A stretch of DNA of 13,944 nt, from the NCBI GenBank assembly GCA_003024985.2, contig PXIH01S0020898.1. One strand, 5' to 3'. Positions 8,835 through 13,944 of this stretch are shown piece after piece. This DNA is from Euperipatoides rowelli. Lineage: Eukaryota; Onychophora; Udeonychophora; Euonychophora; Peripatopsidae. The number at the start of each line of letters is the position of its first letter. Positions within the stretch are counted from its first letter, which is position 1. The translations under genes and the position numbers were made by a program. The notes below the pieces were generated by a model. That model searched no databases. It saw only the letters and a program-made list of their open reading frames with translations, and had not been told where the DNA came from.

Positions 8835-9601
8835 CAACCATTAATTGCTCCTGATATATCAGTTTTTTATACAAACATTAGATCATTGTCTAATAAAAAT
8901 GATGAAATTAAAATATTTCTATATGCAAAGAACCCTGATTTACTTTTGATTTCTGAGTCCTGGCTAGATAGTTCTGTGTCAGATGACCTAATTATGTTCG
9001 ACTCATACTCCTTATTCAGAAAAGATAGAACAAATAAAAAGGGTGGTGGTCTTGTGGTTCTTTTTAAGACGATCCTAAATATTGAAGAAGTGGAGATAAA
9101 TAATAGTAATCAGACAGTTACAGAATCTATCTGGTTCATATTAAAATTTAAAACCTTATCAATATTATTTGGTCTATTATACAAACTTCCTTCATCCTGC
9201 TTAATTAATGACAATGATTTAATTGATGTGATTAATAATGCCTATGAAATCTTCTCCCAAAACAAATTGTTTGACTTTATTCTTTTGGGAGACTTTAATG
9301 TTCCTAATATAAATTGGAAGAACAACTCAACTACTTCTGGAGTTGACTCATTTGATTTTTCTCGTTTAGAATTGGTTTACAAGCTGGGTCTCATACAAAA
9401 AGTCAAATCGGTTACGAGAATTCAAAACACTTCTATGTCTATGTTGGACCTAATATTTAACTACAATCCAGTAACCTTATATAATGTTAACTCACTAATG
9501 ACCATTGGCAAAAGTGATCATATGGTATTATCATTTGAGTTAGATTTGTACTCTGCAGATCTATATGATATTGAGAGTGTTAAGAAGAAAACTATTCATG
9601 T
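8835..9601 (+). pseudogene. LINE AP-like endonuclease domain
   Basis: This is an apurinic-type endonuclease/exonuclease/phosphatase fold, the enzyme that nicks target DNA to start reverse transcription. It is open for the whole domain in the same frame as the piece before it. Visible motifs are VFYTNIRSL with the metal-site Asn at 8874, ISESWLD with the catalytic Glu at 8955, FRKDRTNKKGGGLVV, GLLYKLPSS (the YxP position), LLGDFN with Asp 9291 and Asn 9297, LDLIFN, and KSDH with Asp 9516 and His 9519. All the expected catalytic residues remain, making this the best preserved part of the element. There is no ATG near its start, so it was probably made as part of a longer polyprotein. The frame is lost near 9600 and ends at 9629. 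Confidence 0.92.
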
Positions 9602-10194
9602 GATTTCTTGGATATTAATTATAACGTAGTTGTGTCATTTTTGAAAAAAAAATATAAACCTCGCTTATGTTTTAGATGATAACTTATTCTCTTTTATCTT
9701 TAATAAATTTAATGATAGGCCTATTATCTAGATCTATGAAAAATAGATCACAAAATAAAAATGCTATTAAGTGTCGTCCATCATGGTTTAGTTCTGATTT
9801 GGGTAGAAAGAGATTGTAAAAGAAAGCTCTTTTCTGAATAGCCTATATTGAATGCAAATCTACCGAGGCTTATTGTAGATATAAAAATCAAAGAAATAAA
9901 GTGAACTTAATGGTTAGACGAAGTAAATTAGAAAATGATATAAACATGGCAAATTGTGTTAAAAAAGATATTCAGATTTTATATAGATATCTTAGAAAGC
10001 ATGTTTAAACTAAAAGTTTAACATACAAAATATATAATGTTGATGGTATTCTTGTCACTGATGAATCTGAGATATTTTCAAGATTTTTTCATATCTAGTA
10101 GCAACNTGAAAGTCAAAAAATGTGAGGTACAGGTTTCTGATATTTTTAGTTTGCGAAGATTCAATAAACTTGTGATTTTTTAGAAAATATAATT
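9602..10194 (+). pseudogene. LINE linker between endonuclease and reverse transcriptase
   Basis: The linker continues in pieces. DFLDINYNVVVSFLK is at 9602-9646. After a frame change at the A9 run (9644-9652), LAYVLDDNLFSFIFNKFND follows up to about 9716. After another change between 9735 and 9770, RPSWFSSDLGRKRL starts at 9775, the usual (R/K)PxW-(F/W)-(N/S)-x-(E/D)-(I/L) marker of this linker. Basic helical segments follow (YKNQRNKVNLMVRRSKLEND, then ILYRYLRKHV). DGILVTDESEIFSRFF near 10045-10090 is the short hairpin just before the reverse transcriptase. Stops lie at 9817, 9835, 10006 and 10096, and there is an N at 10106. Positions 10106-10180 are too decayed to follow. Confidence 0.8.
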
Positions 10195-10367
10195 ATGAAA
10201 CTCAAACCTTCTAAAACTTTGGGTTCTGATTCTATCTCAAATCTCTCTATTAAAAAATGTTCTGAAATATTTATTCCTTTTTTACGACGCTTTGTAGTAT
10301 TTTCTGTTAATTCGGCATTTATTCCTAATATATGGAAGCTATCTATTGTAATTCCTAAATTAAACAG
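10195..10367 (+). pseudogene. LINE reverse transcriptase, N-terminal part
   Basis: The frame reads MKLKPSKTLGSDSISNLSIKK, the LINE version of the K-S/T-x-G-x-D-x-I finger motif, then SEIFIPFLRRFVVFSVNSAFIPNIWKLSIVIPKLN. This matches the segment that ends in W-K-x-x-x-V-x-P-x-x-K. Family members use this part to hold the template. It is cut at 10367 by the inserted sequence, so the last seven residues of the frame (to 10389) belong to the insertion. The protein motif resumes at 10630 in a different frame. Confidence 0.88.
10362..10367 (+). repeat. Target-site duplication, left copy (AAACAG)
   Basis: AAACAG at the left edge of the nested insertion is repeated at 10630-10635. Removing the insert and one copy leaves a continuous reverse-transcriptase reading frame, which supports this hexamer as the true target-site duplication. 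Confidence 0.7.
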
Positions 10368-10629
10368 TTACATATGGTTTTATGTGTAGCCCACAGTATG
10401 TATGTGTACTGTGTGTATATGCATGTGTATACAACTTAAGCAGTAGCCTATATACTGTATATTTTGTAAATTGACTACCATAGTTTAATTTGTTTTTTTT
10501 TTACATGTGATAAAACTTTTTTTTTTGTTCTTTTATTGTTTTGTATTTGTGTCTTGATGTCTGTTAAAACGGTAAACTGTTCAAGCTTCATGCTTAAACT
10601 TTTATAATAAAACAAATAAAAATAAATAA
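10368..10629 (+). mobile_element. Nested 262-bp retroposon-like insertion
   Basis: This block interrupts the reverse transcriptase between KLN and RKAADFRP. It has no terminal inverted repeats. It begins with TG- and TA-rich sequence (10390-10460), has T runs near 10491-10503 and 10518-10527, and ends in an A-rich tail. The tail holds an AATAAA at 10606-10611 and repeats of AAATA up to the duplication. An A-rich 3' end with a short duplication is what a 5'-truncated retroposon (a LINE 3' end, SINE or mRNA fragment) leaves. I see no tRNA-type A and B boxes, so I do not call it a SINE. It is younger than the host LINE. Confidence 0.7.
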
Positions 10630-10635
10630 AAACAG
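10630..10635 (+). repeat. Target-site duplication, right copy (AAACAG)
   Basis: This is the second copy of AAACAG, directly after the A-rich tail of the nested insertion and directly before the resumed reverse-transcriptase frame. Confidence 0.7.
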
Positions 10636-11085
10636 AAAAGCAGCCGACTTTAGACCAATTTGTATTACTTCTGGCCTATGCAAAGTTATTGAAAAAGTTA
10701 TTAAATATTGTTTGAATTGCTTTCCGGAAGATAATCGCTTGCTTGCTACACACAACATGGATACCGTCCAGGTCATTCTTGTTACACTAACTTGGAAAGT
10801 TTTATGAGTTTTTTAAATGATGCTAGAGACAATAAAATAGATGTCGTAATTGCATACTTAGATTTTTGCAAAGCGTTCGACTCAGTTGAGCATTATATTT
10901 TGATTAATAAAATGATAAATTTAAATATTCCTTTGTATTTGATTAATTGGATAGGAGAATTCCTGAGTAATAGAAGTTTTGTGGTATCAATTAATGGTCA
11001 CAGATCTAAAGATATGTATTTTAATACGATCCCTTAGTATATGAATGATTTCTGTATCAGCAAGTCACTGAAAATTAGTAACAAA
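10636..11085 (+). pseudogene. LINE reverse transcriptase, palm part, truncated
   Basis: After the insertion the frame gives KAADFRPICITSGLCKVIEKVIK, matching the F-R-P-I-x-x-x-S-x-x-x-K-x-x-E-x-x-I motif. A frame change near 10750 leads to QHGYRPGHSCYTNLESF at 10753, then AYLDFCKAFDSVEH with the motif A catalytic Asp at 10861-10863 and a second Asp at 10879. It runs on to INGHRSKDMYFNTIP and a TAG at 11035. YMNDFCISKS follows in the same frame at 11038, resembling the Y-x-N-D-L that normally comes after motif B. The QG motif B and the YADD motif C are missing: the first looks deleted near 11034, and the second never appears. This reverse transcriptase cannot be functional. Confidence 0.9.
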
Positions 11086-11259
11086 TTTCTAATTCAATCA
11101 GTTTTATATAAGTCCTTCTATTACATAATTTTTCCAAATAAAAGTTATAGCCGTCGATAACAAGCTAAAACCCATTAATGTTTTAAAATTTTAATTTTCA
11201 CTTAATTTAGGTGGGCTTGGATAAAAGCACAAATTTTCTCACCTGGAGAATATTTGTCG
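11086..11259. other. Boundary region after the LINE remnant
   Basis: Similarity to reverse transcriptase fades by about 11085. The sequence is AT-rich, with an AATAAA-like word near 11139. It could be the LINE 3' end after a deletion or pre-existing host DNA. No duplication pairs it with the sequence before 7440. Confidence 0.35.
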
Positions 11260-11303
11260 GCCTTCTAATAGGTCGTTAGCCGATGGTACCATGATAAGAA
11301 GGC
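11260..11303 (+). repeat. 44-bp hairpin with internal palindrome
   Basis: GCCTTCT (11260-11266) pairs with AGAAGGC (11297-11303). The 30-nt loop contains the perfect 10-bp palindrome ATGGTACCAT (11283-11292). It resembles a small structured element, but I see no tRNA or known small-RNA signature. Confidence 0.45.
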
Positions 11304-11640
11304 AAAAAGCTAGATCCGCATTTCAACCGGTGACTCATGCTATCACTATTCCCATGCTTTTAAAATAAGGGAAAAGTATTTGAATTATTTACATTTTTCC
11401 ATGTTTTGCTGTAAATTGTGTTTGTAATCAAATTAATCTCCGTTTTCTACTATTATCTTCTCTGGTGGACTGAGTCTAAATGACATTAAACAGGAAACTA
11501 CGATTTCACTGAAACCCCACGGATTAACAGGATGTATAAATTAGAATTATGAAGAGAGAAAGCCTTTAAATACAATCACACAGGATGGAGAGCACATGAC
11601 CAGCATTTCAACAAATGAAAATCTCAACACGGACAATAAT
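11304..11640. other. Noncoding stretch, no gene seen
   Basis: No gene or repeat family is recognised. Composition is mixed, and 11575-11640 lies just upstream of the possible promoter. Confidence 0.45.
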
Positions 11641-11658
11641 ATAAATTTCAAAATTAGT

Positions 11659-11666
11659 ATAAATAA
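11659..11666 (+). promoter_or_regulatory. TATA-box-like element
   Basis: TATAAATA lies about 150 bases before a compositionally distinct block and could position a start near 11690. TATA-like words are frequent in AT-rich DNA, so this matters only because of what follows it. Confidence 0.2.
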
Positions 11667-11687
11667 ATCTCAGCACTCAAAATCATA

Positions 11688-11850
11688 AACATTCAATTCA
11701 TTCAAACCGATTATTCAATAATTCAATTCACGAAAAATTATTATTCCGATCCAGAAAAATATATTCAAGAAAAGGCGATTCAAAGATTCAACTTTAATTA
11801 TTCCAAATAGCTTCAAACCTGTCCGAGACTGCCAAAGATCTTCAAAATCC
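11688..11850 (+). repeat. TTCAA-rich degenerate tract
   Basis: The pentamer TTCAA recurs about ten times in roughly 160 bases at irregular spacing (for example within 11690-11735, 11760-11790 and 11810-11850). It is not a clean tandem repeat. It may be an old satellite-like tract or the leader of a retroelement. Confidence 0.4.
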
Positions 11851-12189
11851 GTTCCTGTCACCAAAAACAAGCCTTCCGAATATGCAATGTTTGGGCGACT
11901 CTATCTCTTCTGATGGAAGACCACGGCAAGAAGTGTGCCAGCCAACCAAGACCACAGCCTCACCGGCAGAAGCCCGAAGCTCCCAGTAAAGATACGCCAA
12001 ACTTCCACGCAGTGTATACAAGCAAGGACATCGAACCTCCACTCCGCCCTCCTTCTACTGTAACCCCCGTCATGTCCACTCCGTACTTACTGAACATTTT
12101 GTTTCCACATAGAACCATGAACATTGTGTTTAATTCAAGTTTTACTCACATGTCTACTCTACAGATGCCTGTGCAAGTTGCATTATTGC
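11820..12189 (+). other. Possible 5' exon or retroelement leader
   Basis: From about 11820 to 12075 the base composition is visibly richer in G and C than anything around it. An ATG at 11913 opens a frame to 12236 whose first part is polar and proline-rich (KKCASQPRPQPHRQKPEAP), and whose last part is AT-driven. A strong donor-like GTAAGT lies at 12190-12195. A CTACAG acceptor-like word ends at 12163. This could be the first exon of a host gene with the TATA-like box upstream, or a leader of another transposon. I recognise no family, and the minus strand is also open at 11842-12042, so coding status is unproven. Confidence 0.2.
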
Positions 12190-12195
12190 GTAAGT

Positions 12196-13128
12196 TTCAT
12201 TTTTTTGTATTTAGTTTTTTTTACATAGTAATATAATTCAACATTTCATTTTTTATACCAGAAATTACTCGAGATCAGTCCTAATCTTAACCTTTAACCA
12301 GAATCATTTTTTGTGTTTATATGTGAAAAGCATTTTTTTCTTTTGAGTTTTGCCACTTGCTCCATTTAATAACCCTTTATCTCCCACATTTAGTTTGTTT
12401 TATTGTCTTGATCCCTCAAAATGTATGAAAGATTTATATCAGATATATCCCAGGTAAGCCTATCACTTACTCCAATACAAACATTCCCATTTATAATTTT
12501 TAATAAGCTAGTGGCCCAATCATTAATGAAGGATGCTTTGAACAAACAATATGGTTATTAAAGACTCTACTATTGTAGAAATTATATTTTTGTTTCCAAT
12601 GGGGAACTACAGCATTGTGTATTGTCCACAGGATCATAATTCATAGTGATTCTCATTTCTTTTAGTTTGAGAAGTTTATATCTATATTTATTTTGTTTAG
12701 CCCAGTCAATGATTTTTTTATTTCATTATATTTTTACGTTGGCAAGTTACTACATATTTTTGAAAGCGAATATGTAAACTAGTTTGGAGTTTTGTCAATA
12801 GAAAAATAAACTCAAATGTTCATTTTGCATATTTCAAAACTTGTCTATTCATTACACACATACGCACACGTGTCCACCATTACAGTATCAATATCATAAT
12901 TCATGTTTTTATTAATTCATAATTTTTATATATTTCAGCAAAAAATCATATCATCTTCAATGATTATCATTGCAAATATTTATAACTTATTTCAGTATAA
13001 TACGGTATAACAGTATCTCCGTCAATTTTTCAAAAATAACTTTTAACCCTTCAACATCAGAGTTATACTAAGTTTTACTTTTTTTGAGATATATTTCATG
13101 CCATATTCGAATACAGAGATCTTAATAA
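12196..13128. other. Noncoding stretch, no gene seen
   Basis: The sequence is AT-rich with no open frame of note. It contains a CCCAGGTAAG at about 12446, lacking a good pyrimidine tract, a CACACGTGT word near 12866, and several TACNGTA-type words near 13000. It runs up to the second long direct repeat with no polypurine tract just before it. Confidence 0.5.
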
Positions 13129-13944
13129 TTTTCATAATATACCTCATTGTTATAGTGAATGTTCATCCTCAACCAATTTTCTTATATATTCTAATTATAA
13201 TTCTTAACTTAATAAATATTCAACTATAGCCTATTTTTCATGATATTTCCTTGGTTTATTTTCACAAATATTTTTCAATCCAATTTTTTCTAATATACGT
13301 TTGTTGTTTTTCTGACTGACATTGGGTAACATGCAGTGACTCCTAAGAATTTTATTCCATGAAGCTCACTCAGACTGGGGTTTGGTAGGCCTAGATACTC
13401 TCCTAGGGGTATTGAAGAAAAGTACAGATCTCCTTCTGGACCTCAAGGCCCGCTGCTCTTGTTTAACCATTCAGTCTAGTGCTGAGCCTTATATTTGTCG
13501 TTATATAAAATTTGCATTATTTCTTTTTTTATTTCAGCTTCTATTATCTATTCAGTTTACATTTTTCTATCTTTATCTCAATTATTAGTTTTTATATTTT
13601 AAATATCAGAAAGATAAGCCTATTGATCATCTTTGCAAAGATAGGTTGGAGCCGCCTAACTGATCAGGGTCCCTTATATTGGATGTTGAAGTACTCCCTG
13701 TTAAAACTCTTAGATCAAGTTAGACCAACTGAATCATTCATTTCTTTGCAGAGAAATAGAGCCTAGCATTCAAACCCAATCATTACACATAAGAAACACA
13801 CTTAAACCCCTAATAAAGCTTATCTCATTCCACTGTCTTATGAAGTACACTAGGTCTATTTATATTATTTGTTTCCTTTCATTAGGAAATTTTATTTTAT
13901 ATTTAGGTATTTTGTAATGCCAGTACTTTATTCATTTAGAGTAC
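13129..13944 (+). repeat. Long direct repeat, copy 2
   Basis: These 816 bp match 1-812 in the same orientation. The left boundary (TTTTCATAAT at 13129) is set by where copy 1 meets the window edge, so the repeat could extend further left. The right end is cut by the window. Relative to copy 1 it lacks 5 bases near its start, carries an extra GCCTAG near 13388, and differs at about 52 positions, many of them transitions. The open frame at 13512-13766 corresponds to the one in copy 1 and shares the segment GWSRLTDQGPLYWMLKYSLL apart from two changes. I see no sign that selection kept it. Confidence 0.93.

Larger units (their letters stand above)
7440..11085 (+). mobile_element. Decayed CR1/L2-like non-LTR retrotransposon (LINE)
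   Basis: Translated pieces follow one another in the order of an APE-type LINE: hydrophobic leader, 2A-like site, PHD finger, coiled coil, RRM-like domain and C-terminal domain (ORF1p), AP endonuclease, linker and reverse transcriptase. Such elements nick target DNA with the endonuclease and prime cDNA synthesis on the cut. This copy is inactive. It has stops at 7521, 8832, 9817, 9835, 10006, 10096 and 11035. Frame changes lie near 7970, 8510, 9600, 9650, in 9735-9770, and near 10750. A nested insertion sits at 10368-10635, and the reverse transcriptase ends before its YADD motif. The right limit at about 11085 is where similarity fades; the true 3' end and the target-site duplications are not identified. 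The clade assignment is from domain style, not from a tree. Confidence 0.93.

Noticed and set aside
10368-10629. The nested insertion as a tRNA-derived SINE
   Set aside because: I could not find convincing A-box and B-box sequences, so only a general retroposon call is supported.
10594-10776. Minus-strand frame opposite the RT
   Set aside because: It is antisense to clear reverse-transcriptase sequence and to the A-rich tail of the nested insertion.
11281-11340. tRNA or tRNA-like gene near the hairpin
   Set aside because: A box-B-like GGTTGAAAT is present on the minus strand, but spacing and arms do not form a cloverleaf.
12436-12456. A second recursive splice site (CCCAGGTAAG)
   Set aside because: It lacks a polypyrimidine tract upstream, so it does not match the motif as the 4612-4627 site does.
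1-13944. A complete LTR retrotransposon with 812/816-bp LTRs
   Set aside because: There are no TG...CA ends, no tRNA-complementary primer site after 812, no polypurine tract before 13129, and no gag, protease, RT or integrase of LTR type between. The only RT inside is of the LINE type.

Overview
This window looks like AT-rich, gene-poor nuclear DNA of a multicellular animal, probably an invertebrate. The evidence is the low coding density, many T homopolymers, eukaryotic splice-like and polyadenylation-like signals, one unresolved base (N at 10106), and a decayed non-LTR retrotransposon of the CR1/L2-like (APE-type) group. That element starts with a hydrophobic leader and a 2A-like peptide. 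Such 2A-bearing, PHD-finger LINEs are known from sea urchins, amphioxus, molluscs and cnidarians, but the sequence does not let me name the phylum. I see no bacterial or viral gene, CRISPR array, rRNA or tRNA.

Layout. Positions 1-812 and 13129-13944 are two copies of one repeat in the same orientation, about 93-94% identical by hand alignment (about 52 substitutions and a few small indels). They lie at the two edges of the window, so their outer ends cannot be seen. From 813 to about 7440 I find no convincing gene. This stretch is T-rich noncoding DNA with several hairpins, notably a cluster at 4082-4239 and one at 4580-4602. It also has a zero-length-exon (recursive) splice-site motif at 4612-4627, a G14 run, and one fragment at 3385-3586 that might be an old exon.

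Positions 7440 to about 11085 hold the main identifiable object, a plus-strand LINE pseudogene. Its domain order is: signal-like leader, 2A-like site, PHD-type zinc finger, coiled coil, RRM-like core and C-terminal domain of ORF1p, AP-like endonuclease, linker, reverse transcriptase. ORF1 and the endonuclease share one reading frame, broken only by a TAG at 8832, and no ATG precedes the endonuclease. This suggests an ancestral single polyprotein with the 2A site near its N terminus. The copy is dead: it has several frameshifts and stops, a nested 262-bp insertion in the reverse transcriptase flanked by AAACAG duplications, and it lacks the reverse transcriptase motifs B and C (QG and YADD type).

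Positions 11086-13128 hold noncoding DNA: a 44-bp hairpin, a TATAAATA box, a TTCAA-rich tract, and a block of higher GC content (about 11820-12075) followed by a GTAAGT donor-like site. That last group could be a promoter and first exon of a gene or the leader of another transposon; the sequence alone does not decide. The only genes acting together here are the domains of the single LINE, which in a living copy would supply RNA binding, target nicking and target-primed reverse transcription.
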